Below, one piece after another: positions 44,266-56,100 of a stretch of 64,000 nt of DNA (position 1 is its first letter; every line of letters begins with the position of its first letter). The notes under the pieces are model-generated. The model had not been told where the DNA came from, searched no databases, and was given only the letters and a program-made list of their open reading frames with translations. Made by a program: the position numbers and the translations under genes. The stretch is from the NCBI GenBank assembly GCA_030220185.1, contig JASPKZ010000425.1:310001-374000 (forward strand). Reading direction: 5' to 3'. This DNA comes from Diploptera punctata. Taxonomy: Eukaryota; Arthropoda; Insecta; Blattodea; Blaberidae.

Positions 44266-44553
44266 ACTGTTAAAAACGGTAGAATATAATGTTGATTAAA
44301 TTTATGTGAAGAGGGTTCAGATCATTCTCGTTTATGAAGATTCCATTGTAAATATTTTAAAATTTGAATTTCATCTAGGATGTTAATTCAGTGGTTATTA
44401 TTGAATTTGTGTATAATAAAAAAACAAATTTGATGGTTTTGTCGAACTTATGTCCTATTTCTCTTGTATGTTTTCATTTATCTTTATGGTATTTAAAATC
44501 ATTAAAATGCTAGAAGAATCTTGTATAAAAATTCCTTGTAGTTCTAGAAATAT

Positions 44554-44899
44554 TCCGATTGAGGGTCTTTCCACTTTTCAGCGGTTGCCCTTTTACCAGC
44601 CGGCTGCTGGCCCTTCACATCTACATGTGTCAATCACAGAGGTAGATGATCAACAGTCAGTGTAGGGGTGACATGTGGTTAGCATGTCCAGTCCCCCAGC
44701 CGTTATAGCTGGTTCCTCAACCTGGAGCCGCTACTTATTGTAGCTACCCAATTGCCTCACGATGCTGGGTGGGCACCGGTCCCATACTGGCCGAAATACC
44801 ATGAGAAAATTTCTTCCCCCATGGAGACTCGAACCAGCGCAAGTCCCGTAGCTCTGCGCCAAGGCTTCCTACCTTAACCGCTCGGCTACGGCGCGGGAC
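44554..44899 (-). mobile_element. SINE family 1 full copy with 15-bp target-site duplication
   Basis: TAGTTCTAGAAATAT flanks it perfectly (44539-44553 and 44900-44914). The minus-strand head is 'gccgtagccgagcggttaag' with B box GGTTCGAGTCTCC. It ends 'gaccctcaatcgg'. Length 346 bp. Same family as 53812-54161 and 60567-60810. Confidence 0.93.
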
Positions 44900-44914
44900 T
44901 AGTTCTAGAAATAT

Positions 44915-45199
44915 AAAATGTATAAATGTTTTTATACATTTATTTTTGCACATGTTTGTATCTTCAATTTTATTTGAAAAAATGATCAATAATTTAACAA
45001 ACGGTTTTATAAACAAATAATAATCGATTGGTTTGATGTTCACGTCATAAAAATAAATGATGAATTGAATAAATAAAACTATCATAGTTTAATATGATTT
45101 TCGTAAATATTTATTTTATTAAATGTTTTAATGAAATAAGTATTTATGCAAACTAATTAAAACTGTGATAGTCTTATTTATTAAATGAAACAGTTTTAT
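44915..45199. other. AT-rich stretch
   Basis: No supported feature. Confidence 0.4.
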
Positions 45200-47560
45200 A
45201 TTACCTGGCGATTTTAACAGCAGAATCGGCAAAGAGATAGATAATTATGTAGTCGGAGTGGAGAAAAATGACAATGGTATAAGATGATAGGATTTTGTGA
45301 ACAATATTCACTTAAAATCCTAAATGGATTTTACCAACATAGAGATATTCATAAGTATACTTGGCACCAAGATACTCTTAATCTACAATCGATAATAGAT
45401 GTTGTAATAATTAAGAAACATTCAATTTTAAAGACCCAGGATGTAAGGGCATACAGAGGATTATCATGCGGAAGTGATCACTATTTATTGAATGCAAAAA
45501 TAATATTTCCATTCCAAAGTAAAAATGACGGGCTAAATAAAACTAAAAATGACTTGTCAACAACTCTATACAACTTGGATAGCTTGGAGAATGACAGCAC
45601 ATCATATCTGTATAAAAAAAGGTTAGATGATCAGTTACTAATCTCTACGTTTGACAATGCTCAGGAAGAATACAACTATATAGTAAAAAGTATTCATCAG
45701 GCGGCAAAAATAGCTTTAGGAGAAGCAAATAGAGAAATAAATAAATTCAAATATTTTTGGAATGAGGACTTAGCAAAAGAAATAGCAAACAAAAAAGAAA
45801 AATATTTAATGTGGTTGAATACCAAAGATCTGAAAGACAAAACACAATATAAAGAAGCTCAAGCAAGGGTTAGAAATAAAATTACGGAAGTTAAAAATCA
45901 GAGCTGGGAACGAAATTGTTTGAAAATTCAAACATATATTGGAGGAAAACGAAGTACTGAATCTTGAGAATTTCAAAAAAATTTAGAAATAAAAGAAGTG
46001 GATAAACAAATGTACAAACAATACCTATGACTGAATGGGAAAATTATTTTAAAACATTACTAACAGAAAACAGGGTATTTAAATTAGATAACGTTCAAAA
46101 TATTCCAGAAATAAATGAAAATGAACATACACAATTGGACAAAGAGGATATTAAAATGAATATTCGATCATTAAAAAATAAAAGAGCTAGTGGTCCAGGA
46201 GGAATACCAGCGGAACTATTAAAACATGGATCCGACCATTTATTTGAACGACTGTGAAAATTATTTACAAAATTTATGAATGGTGAAAAAGTTCCTGAAG
46301 AATGGAAACTAGGATACATTTCGACAATCCATAAAAGAGGAAAAAACGACCAATGTAAAAGTTATAGAGGTATAACAGTAACAAGTACTATGAGTAGACA
46401 CTATGGACGTATACTAAAATATTATTTGAAAAAAAAAAAACTATAGTGATATGGAATTAGAGGAACAGTCAGGATTAGAGCAGGTCGTTCCACAACCGAC
46501 AATTTATTTTGCATTACTCAAGTAATAGAAATGAAAATGCAATATGGTCAACCTTTGCACCTACTATTTGTAGATCTTGAAAAAGCATACGGCAATGTCC
46601 CTATAGAGAAACTATGGATTGCTTTAAGACGTATGGGAATTAAGACTATAATAATTAAAGCTATACAAAATTTATATGACAATTGCATATCTAAAATTAA
46701 AATTGGCAGTAAATTGTCACATGTTTTTTTCATAAATAAAGGTCTTCGTCAAGGTTGTTGTCTATCGCCGACTCTGTTTAAAATATATGTACATGAAATA
46801 TTAAAGAATTGGAGGAGAAAATGTTCAAGCATGGGAATTCCTATTTCAAACAACAAAACTTTAAACAACTTACATTTTGCAGATGATCAATTGTTAATTG
46901 CACAAGATTATGAAGATTTAGAATATATGACTAGAAAATTAATAGAAGAATATGAAAAATGGGGATTAAATTTGAACATGAAGAAAACAAAATATTTATC
47001 AATTGGTGAACCAGACCAAAATTTAATTTTGGAGTCTGGAGAAACATTAAAATCTTGTAGTGAGATCACATATTTAGGAATTAAAATAAATAAAAATGGG
47101 AGTTATGAAGAGGAAATAAGAAATAGAAACAATAAAGGAAAATTTGCAATTGCTTGCCTCAATGGAATATTGTGGGATAAAAATATAAGTAATAAAATAA
47201 AATGAATATATATCATACAATTGTTAATCTCATCATTACTTATGGAGCAGAACTTTGGCCATTAACAACAGAAACAAATAAGTGCCTTTTGGCAACGGAA
47301 ATGGATTTTATACGAAAGGCCGCAAGAATTTCAAGAAGAGAAAAAATTAGGAACTCAGTTATAAGGGAGAAAATGAAGATTGAAGACACTATTTTAGATT
47401 ATATTAAAACTCAGCAATTAAGATGGTACGGACATGTCCAGCGAATGGAAGAGGATCGACTACCAAAATCTGTTTTGGAATGGAAACCTGAGGGAAGACG
47501 AAGCAGAGGAAGACCTAAAACCTCCTGGAGTCAGGGAATATGTTTATATATGAACATTCG
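45200..47560 (+). mobile_element. LINE family B, 2.4-kb copy with endonuclease part, RT and tail
   Basis: It starts in the EEP endonuclease (GDFNSRIGKE near 45205), then CGSDHYLLNAKI (45284-45967), linker with ASGPGGIPAELLK (46027-46257) and RT (46531-47205). The RT has motif A LFVDLEKAY, motif B GLRQGCCLSPTLF and motif C HFADDQLLIA, then TYLGIKINKNG. The tail (47202-47696) has LRWYGHVQRMEEDR and RGRPKTSW. RT catalytic aspartates are kept, but frame breaks at about 45280, 45964, 46257, 46430 and 47205 inactivate it. The 5' end is truncated inside the endonuclease. Confidence 0.92.
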
Positions 47561-48059
47561 TTTAATACTGCTGCTTTTGTATAGCAGATATATTCGGATT
47601 TATTTTTGCACTGTTTTTCTATTTTCCCTAGAATTTAAAACGGTCGCTTGGTACACAACTCGTTTAAAAAAAGATCTGGATTTTATGATAATTTGAATAG
47701 CAGCCAATACATTAAACGACTACTATCTTACTCTTAATGGGATGTTTCTTTTATGATTTTTCTGGTTATATTATATCGAGACATTTCGTTTTTCCCTACA
47801 CCTACACTGTACTCGCCTCCATTTGAAGCGTTTCCGTACAAAATAACAGTTTAATTGTAAATTATTCCACAATATCTTAATCAGACTGCCATCTATTTTA
47901 TAACATTTTGCACGTGTATTTTTGTCTCATGATATAGAATCCTTTACGATTTTTAATACTCTATTTACTATTTCTTTTTTTTTTTATATTTTTGTGTGCA
48001 GTAATGTATATTAAAACGATTGTTTTAGACGCTCAACTAGACATTCTAAATAGGAAAAA
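47561..48059. other. AT-rich stretch, nothing recognised
   Basis: No supported feature. Confidence 0.4.
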
Positions 48060-49144
48060 CAATTAGACAACAAATGCTGCTGGAGTTCGGAATTCCTAAA
48101 AAGTTAGTTAGACTTATACGAATGTGTCTAAATGACACAAAGAGTAGGGTGCGTGTAGGCAAACAGTTTTCGGACACCTTTGAAATCCAGAATGGGTTGA
48201 AGCAAGGAGATGCACTATCTCCTCTACTATTTAATTTTGTACAAGAGCATGCCATTAAATCTTTAGAGAATGAGGAAGGCTTACAACTGAATGGTATTAA
48301 TAAACTGTTAGTTTATGCTGATGATGTAGTATTATTGGCCGATAGCGAGGAGACACTAAAGGCCAACAGGCACACACTATTGAGTAACACTAAGAAATTA
48401 GGACTGGAAGTAAATATCAATAAAACTAAATATATGGTGACATGTAGAAATTCATTATATAATGGAAATGGACAGCTAATGACAAAATGAGGGAAATTAT
48501 GAGGAAGTGGCTGAATTCAAATACCTAGGAACAATAATCACAAATAGGAATGAGATGCATAAAGAAATTAAACATAGGCTCAATTCTGGAAATGCGTGCT
48601 ATTATGCATTGCAGAGACTTTTGATATCCCAACTCCTTTCAAAAAAACGTTAAACTGAAAATATATAAAACTATTATTCTACCAGTTATATTATATGGGT
48701 GCGAAACATGGACTCTTACTTTAAGGGAGGAAAGGAGATTACAAGTATTTGAGAATAAAGTACTTAGGAAAATTTTTGGACCAAAGAGAGATGAACAGAC
48801 AGGTGAATGGAGAAGACTACATAACAATGAACTACATGGTCTTTATAGGAAGCCAGATATAATAAGAACAGTTAAGTCTCGTAGACTGCGATGGGCAGGA
48901 CATGTTGCACGTATGGGGAATGAAAGACTTGCATGGAAGCTTCTTGCAGGAAAGCCAGAGGGAAAACGCCCAGTTGGTAGACCAAGAATGAGGTGGGAGA
49001 ATAACATTAACTATGATTTGAGGGAAGTAGATTATACAGGGAATGATTGGAAAGTATTAGCTCAGGATAGGGATGTATGGAGAGCGTATGTCCGCGCGGC
49101 CATGAACCTACGGGTTCGATAGTGCCAGTGAGTAAGTAAGTAAG
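48060..49144 (+). mobile_element. LINE family A, RT motif B to 3' end
   Basis: Frame 48074-48490 has [12 protein letters not shown] and an intact [13 protein letters not shown] stop at 48488 and one-base changes near 48645 break it before [13 protein letters not shown]. The tail is open at 48913-49122 (MGNERLAWKLL to MNLRVR). The 3' end is 'gtgccagtgagtaagtaagt'. Best-preserved family A copy in the window, still dead. Confidence 0.92.
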
Positions 49145-49390
49145 ACAACAAATGAAAGACCAAAATTCAATATTAGATTTTGTGAGATACTAACAACTAG
49201 AATGGTATGGTCATATACGTAGAATGCCAGAGACAAGATTACCCAGACAAGCTTTGGAATGAATTCCACCTGGGAGAGGAAAGAGAGGTCGACCTAGATT
49301 TAAATGCATCATAAAAGAAGAGATATGAGGGAAGAATTGGCATGGGGAGATAGAGAAGAATGGAGAAAAAATATAATTTAAAAAGCTTTG
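49145..49390 (+). mobile_element. LINE tail of another family (G)
   Basis: Frame-broken translation LEWYGHIRRMPETRLPRQALE and GRGKRGRPRF. It follows the LINE A 3' end with no gap, so either element may have inserted next to the other. Confidence 0.65.
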
Positions 49391-49451
49391 GGCACAGGAA
49401 GATGTTTTTTACACTGTAACCTGTTTATAATTAAATAAACAGGTGTCTTAC

Positions 49452-49752
49452 GGGGGCACGCCGTAGCGTAGTGGTTAAGGCACTGCGCTACAAGTCGGAA
49501 GGTCGAGGGTTCAAGTCCCGGTGGGGTGAGGATTTTTAAACTGACCAAAACCTTCTGGCGGCACTATGGCCCTGGGGTCGACTCAGCCTCTAACGGAAAT
49601 GAGTACCGGACGCTTGTTCTGGGGTAAAGGCGGCCGTCACGCAGGGCTGACAACCCGGCTGACACCAAGTGCCGATTGTCAAGAAAAAGTGGGAGCCTTA
49701 ACCTCCTACTACCCCAAGGGCCTCCTGAGGCCTGTAGTGGGATCACTTTACT
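49452..49752 (+). mobile_element. SINE family 3, full copy
   Basis: Head 'gccgtagcgtagtggttaag', B box GGTTCAAGTCC, body 'ggccctggggtcgactcagc' and 'gcggccgtcacgcagggctg', end 'gtgggatcactttact'. Target duplication not clear. Confidence 0.85.
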
Positions 49753-50047
49753 TTTTACTTATCAATATATTCGTGGATATAATCAATGCCCGAAATTTCT
49801 CCATGTTAATTTTGCTCAGTACTGTACCTAAAAATCGCATATGAATGAAAAATATACATCCTAATCTTTGTTTCGTGTGCACACAGGAAATATCGGCAAC
49901 ATCCTTTAATTGCATAATAATAGACAAATACAATACACAAAAAATAACTATCCGGATGAAATAACTGTACCGAATTAAAATTCTATATACAGGCCTCAAC
50001 TACTACAAAAGGTATCCATCCAGCTGTGGTTACATATATCATACGAT
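49753..50047. other. Upstream region of gene B
   Basis: No repeat recognised. A TATA-like 'tctatataca' near 49982 lies about 65 bp before the start codon and could be the promoter TATA box; this is weak. Confidence 0.3.
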
Positions 50048-50113
50048 ATGGTGCTTGTAATATTTCTCCTTCTAGCAGTTGTTAATGCAAAGGATTTACC
50101 CATACCCATACCG
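50048..50113 (+). CDS. Gene B exon 1 (signal peptide)
   Basis: 22 codons from ATG (context catacgatATGG) to ATACCG before GTAAGT. The leader ends VVNA, followed by a proline-rich KDLPIPIP. Confidence 0.78.
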
Positions 50114-53100
50114 GTAAGTAAAATACTGTTAACAATTAACATACATACATTATTAATTAATATATGAACAATTATGCTACTTTCTATTATATAGACATAA
50201 GTGACAAACCGTTTTAACTGTAGCATTGTATGTATTGGCAATAACATATTGCATGTATGTATTGTTGAAGGCTATCTGTCAGTATTTCTCGATTATAAAG
50301 GAACATCAAAATAAAATAAATGCATATGAATAGGATACTAGTTAATTATAAGACTCGAGTTGCTTTAAAAATTACTGATTTATTCAATATAGAGCCGATT
50401 TAATCATGAGAATTATAAACTTCTATATAATTGTCAAAGATTTATCATTTCTGAAAATAAAACTTAGAACTTTCCTAAAATTGTATGGGATTTACATTGA
50501 CTATTTAAACTCATGCCCCAAGTGGGAGTCAATGGCCAATCACATTTCAAAGATTTTTTATTTACAACCAATCACAGTCTTGTTTCGCCTCGAATTTATT
50601 AAGGAAGTTCATCATATTAAAGAAAGATTCTCCTTTTTAACATTCTGAATAGGTCATATCATTATTTTGTAGTGACTGACTCTCCAACAAATACGGCTAC
50701 CAGATTGTATATATAGTGCATGAATGTCAGCACATAGCGCATGCGGGAGATAATATAAAAACATTTGTAGCAATTGATTATACCACCAAAAAAGAAACCA
50801 CTGTTTGCACTTTCTTAAACGAATTATTTTCCAGGAAATGACGTTGCAGAAAAATATAATTGACATATTTACATCATAGGACATCAGAAATTAATTAATA
50901 CCTATGAGGTTGGTTATAAATGTCTCCACTAGGGTGCATTCTTACAATATTGCGATTCTTTGGCAATAAATAATATGATCTGGTTGCAGTGATGAACAAA
51001 AGGAGCAAATGAAGCGTACCAATCGTATCTCATTTGTTTTCAAACATCGCCGTTTACATTAAATATATAAATATTTTAAAAATAACTATAGTTAAATAAT
51101 GATTTGTGAGTAAACAGTTTAATTTCATTCATTAAATAGTCCTAACAAATGCCACTCTTGATTTCCAAATTCTCTAGATAAATTCACTCCTCACTTCGTG
51201 AGTCATGAATTTATTGATAATTTGGAAATCACCCGTGGCATTACTTATGAAAAATTAATTGTGCAATTCAGAATAATTTGATTTGTTTAAAATAATTTAA
51301 TCTTATGTAGCTTATAGTATTAAAGATCATAAGAAAAAGGATGAATTAAAGTTTTTGTAAGGGCATTTCTTCAAAAATCACATCAAAGTATTTCAATTCC
51401 GATATAAGAAATTCTGAAAGAAACGAAACAAAAAAAAAATCTCATTTTCATAAGTAATGCCACGAGTGATTTCCAATTTATCTAGAGGATTTGGAAATCA
51501 AGTGTGGCATTTGTTTGGGCTATTTAACAAATAAAATTAAGCTGTTTACTCACAAATCATTATTTAAATATAAATATTTTAAAACATTTATATATTTTAT
51601 GTAAACGGCGATGTTTGAAAACAAATCAGAAATGTGAGGTTATGTGTATTCACTGCAACTCGATTATATTATTTATTGCCAAATAGGATCGCAATATTGC
51701 ACAGTGTTCCAGGATGTAAAAAAACCGGCAAAAATCGAAATGTTTACTTTTTATTAGAGGGGGAAAAACCTGAACAGTCATCTAAACAAATAAATGGAGT
51801 ACCAATCTGTCAAATTATTCTTTATACTAATTATTATACCTAATTTTCGGGTTGCGAAGTTAAGCGCCATAAAAATGGAATTTTTATGCCACATTTTGGA
51901 CATTCTATTAACACTTTTTGTGATAATTATTGAATTCCTCTCGTTATAATTGTGTTAAATAGACTTATACCTAAGTAGAGCTTCCGACCAGGAAACACGC
52001 CTAGAAGCACTCGCCACTGAAGATGCCCTCCGCAGTTGAGGGCGAAACGTCTGGTATCAACACCAACTATGGACCACGGCCACAGAACCCGGAATCACTC
52101 AACATTAAGCATTAAGTAGAGCTTCCGACCAGGAAACACGCCTAGAAGCACTCGCCACTGAAGATGCCCTCCGCAGTTGAGGGCGAAACGTCTGGTATCA
52201 ACACCAACTATGGACCACGGCCACAGAACCCGGAATCACTCAACATTACAGACTTATACCTTCTTGCTAATGCAATATAAAGAACCCACATCTGAATTAT
52301 AATAAAATTAATACATTTTATTTCCGACTCTCGCTTTCCAGGAATGCAGGAAGCACGTGTATCAAAAACTGTTTGTACACTGACCAATCAACCATGGGGG
52401 CTAAAGATAGAGACCGTAATTGGAAATTATACCAGCCCATATGTTAACGGCGAACCTGTGTTGATAGCATCTCTCTACAATGGAATATGGATGTTCATGT
52501 TCCAAAATATGGCTATTCCTCTGGTTTAGTACAACCCCATCCCTTGTAAAATAAGCCTCGACGGTGAAAAGTACTTTTGAAAAGAAATCAGGCTGTTCAA
52601 CCAGCCGCTTAGAGACCCAGTTACAAGATTGCACGCGAGGTCCGAAGTCTAACGGTTTCAAGCACAGTACCTCCAGAAAGTAAAAGGGGTGGAGTATTTA
52701 TTCGTGCACGACCTGCCACACGCTGACGTGGTATTTGTACCTATGGCACGTGCATTTACTCGTGTATTGGCACAAGGATTCTCTCAAATCCTGTCGAGCA
52801 CCTCTTCTTCGAAATCCAGGCTATGACGAGTTCGTCTTGTGCCGCAATCCGGCTCCAGTTTCCCGTAGATGTCGGTGGATGGTTTGGAAGTTGGATGACG
52901 AGGATGTTGTCCGCCAGGATATCTTTCTCTGTAAATTTGTGCAGCTGCATGCGCATTTCCTCTTGCCTCTCCATAAGCATATCTGCTAATTCATTGAATG
53001 CACAAACACTGGCCATAACGTTCACGTCAATGTACACAATATATTTACTTAGGCTTTCACGGCCGGAGTTATTATGATCATCTTGTAGAAGATTTCCGGG

Positions 53101-56100
53101 CTGTTGGCCGTGGTCTTGTAGTTCCCCCACGTTTCGCCAGAGACTGCATCCGGCATCCTCAGGGGTTGTCTTGAGACTGGTAATTTTGTCGACTACCTGC
53201 CGGATTTATACATTTATCTGCGACGTGTTTTCTGCGCGGTCCGTTACTTCGTAAATTGTATCTGCCTTCTGGTTGGTTAGCATTAGGGTCTACCATTGCA
53301 CCAATGAGGTTGCTGTCTGATGTTATAGTAGATTGTTCTTGTGGGGTCCACACCAAATGAAACAAGAAACATGTTTGATCAACTAGACTCAGACAAGGAA
53401 GAAACACCACCTCCCATAGTGGTCTACACTAAGGATATAACTCCACTAAAATTGGAAAGCATCACTGCAGGAAACAAAGAAGATGTATCTATGAAATACA
53501 ATCAAGGGATTCTTACCATCAGAACTTCAACAAAAACTGCTTACAGGCGTACCTACAAGGAACTTAAGAAATCAAAGACTCAATTCTATACTCATGGCTA
53601 CGGCAGACCTCCTATCTTCAAAATAGTAATGATAGGGCTTCCAAGCTCAATCCAAATTTCTGAAATTTGTGAAGAAATTGAACATAAGAAGGTGCCAATA
53701 AAAGAAGTAAGGAGCATCGAAAAACAAGTCACAATAAATGGCGAAAAGAAGATTGAACTACCAATTTATATTCTAACTTTTCGCAAAACAGAAGATATCA
53801 AATCAAGAATAGCCGTAGCCGTAGCCGAGCGGTTAAGGTAGGACGCCTTGGCGCAGAGCTACGGGACTTGCGCTGGTTCGAGTCTCCATGGGAGAAGACA
53901 TTTTCTCATGGTATTTCGGCCAGTATGGGACCGGTGCCCACCCAGCATCGTGAGGCAATTGGGTAGCTACAATAAGTAGCTGCTCCAGGTTGAGGAACCA
54001 GCTATAACGGCTGGGGGGACTCGACATGCTAACCACATGTCACCCCTACACTGGCTGTTGATCATCTTACCTCTGTGATTGACACATGTGGATGTGAAGG
54101 GCCAGCAGCCGGCTGGTAAAAGGGCAACCGCTGAAAAGTGGAAAGACCCTCAATCGGATCGGAATAGAAAATTACCTTAAAGAACTGTTCAACATTCGCA
54201 TCAGACTGGAACCAAACAGGAAACCAACTGGAGGCACTCAGTGCTTCAATTGTCAGGGCTTCGGCCACATAGCGGAGTTGTGCTTTAGAGCTACAAAATG
54301 TGTAAGATGTTCTGGCGATCGTAAGTTATCTGAGTGTACTCAGATAACAACTAGGTGCAAAAACTGCAATCAGGAACATGCAGAAAGTCATCGGAAATGC
54401 CTCATCTTTCAGAAATATCTGAAAATGAGGCAACAAACACGACGAGAAACAAAACAATCTACAACACTAAGAAAAATAGAAACTGCAACTAGAAAACCAG
54501 AAAATACTGAAGATAACTTTCCTCCATTATTGACCAACGATCCTAAGCCTGAGAATTTACTCCAATCAATCCTACTCCTGACCACCATCCTTCAGAACCC
54601 TCAAATCCTCCAATCCACTTTATCCTATGTAAACTCACAAGTATCTTCAAGTAAATAAACTACAATGAAGAAAACTTCAAGGAAGAAACTTTAAGACCGC
54701 TAAGCTTAAGTCAAACTCCAGCAAAATTAATGAAGACACCAAAATACATCACATTCAACTAGAAAAAGCTAAGAGAGGATCACTTATTAGCAAAAATCTA
54801 AATTGCAGCAGACCTTAACTACAAGCACATTAATGAAGGGGTCAAGACCTCAAAAAGGTCGGTACCATAGAACGCACTTAATTGACTACAAGGGCTTGTA
54901 GGGGTTTACATCTGGCTTTTTTTTAAGACTGGTATCCATGCTTTGTTGACTTTTAACGATTCTTTCTTTCTATTTGTAACTATTGTAATGTCGCAGATAA
55001 ATGTATAAATAGGGCAGGTAGTCGACAAAATTGCCAGTCTCAAGACAACCCTTGAGGATGCCGGACGTAGTCTCTGGTGAAACATCGGGGAACTACAAGC
55101 CTCAAGACCACGGCCAACAGCCCGGAAATCTTCTACAAGATCATCATAATGTAAACAATGTTGCTCCTACATGATTCAAAGCTATAGTGAAACAGACTGG
55201 TATCAGTCTTTAGTATTACGGGCATGCGCATGGGCAGTTGGTATGAAAAGACTAAATGTACGTTATTTTAAAAATAATTTTTACCTGTGCATTTCATGTA
55301 AACAAATCATTCAATTAGCTCAATTCACAATAAATGCTTATGCTTAAATAGAATGTCATAAAGTCAATTAAGTAACTACACAAGTTATATCCTCCTATGA
55401 ATGAAAATTAAAAAAAACAAATAAAAATATAAAAACCAATAAGAGAGATTTGAACCCAGCATTACAACATTCAGTATTAAGCATGCTACCGAGTGAGCTA
55501 TTACTGCGAACGACGTTTGAACTACCAGACATCTAATACTTATGATTGCATAACAGGGTACGAATTACAAACTTTCAGTGGCGCACTGGCTCTTGCCGAA
55601 AGACGAAATGTCCATAGAAACATGGCTCAAAATTTCGAAAATGCTGCTATACTTGCGACTGAAACTAGGGTTACCTTACTATTGGAGCAGAACTCGAGTA
55701 TTTCCAAGCTAAACCATATTCATAGTTTCCTTCATTGTTGATTAATGAGTACGAACGTCCAGTTTATAAAAAAGTCATACAACTTCAAAATTTGGCTTCA
55801 GACACCCCAAGTTCATTATCTCAAAATGTTTGTCTAACTCTCCTCTACAATTCCTGAAAGTTTGTCGGTGTTATTCATTAACATTCTGTATATTTCTATT
55901 ATTTCATTCATAAACAGAGCACATCGTTCAGGTTTTAAAAGAGATCTTGCTATGTGAAACCCTATACTGAAGTCTTCAGAGTTTTCCTGTATCTATGTTT
56001 ATCGTGTGTACTAAACGGAATTATTCTCTGTCTGTTAACTTTTGTACAGGTTTGAAGAAAAAAAAGTTTCAAATACAATCAGATATCTGAGTAAACGAAT

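Larger units (their letters stand above)
51973..52249 (+). mobile_element. Tandem dimer of a 141-bp hammerhead-core unit (retrozyme- or Penelope-LTR-like)
   Basis: Two near-identical units (51973-52113 and 52114-52249, the second slightly shorter) are flanked by a 12-bp direct duplication AGACTTATACCT (51961-51972 and 52250-52261), so the dimer was inserted as a unit. Each unit holds CTGAAGA, stem GCCCTC/GAGGGC, then GAAACGTC. It has no coding. The layout resembles small hammerhead retroelements or stand-alone Penelope pseudo-LTRs. It lies in gene B intron 1. Confidence 0.7.
53071..55150 (+). mobile_element. Gag-only unit bounded by long inverted repeats
   Basis: Left repeat 53071-53224 and right repeat 54990-55150 are inverted copies with scattered mismatches. 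Between them lies one coding region (53371-54658) for a zinc-knuckle gag protein, split by a SINE. No RT, endonuclease or transposase is present. Each inverted repeat carries a hammerhead-like core (CTGAGGA or TTGAGGA, stem, GAAAC), a hallmark of Penelope pseudo-LTRs. Confidence 0.65.

Noticed and set aside
53833..54268. Minus-strand frames inside the gag region
   Set aside because: They are antisense of the SINE; the same string appears at the other SINE copy.
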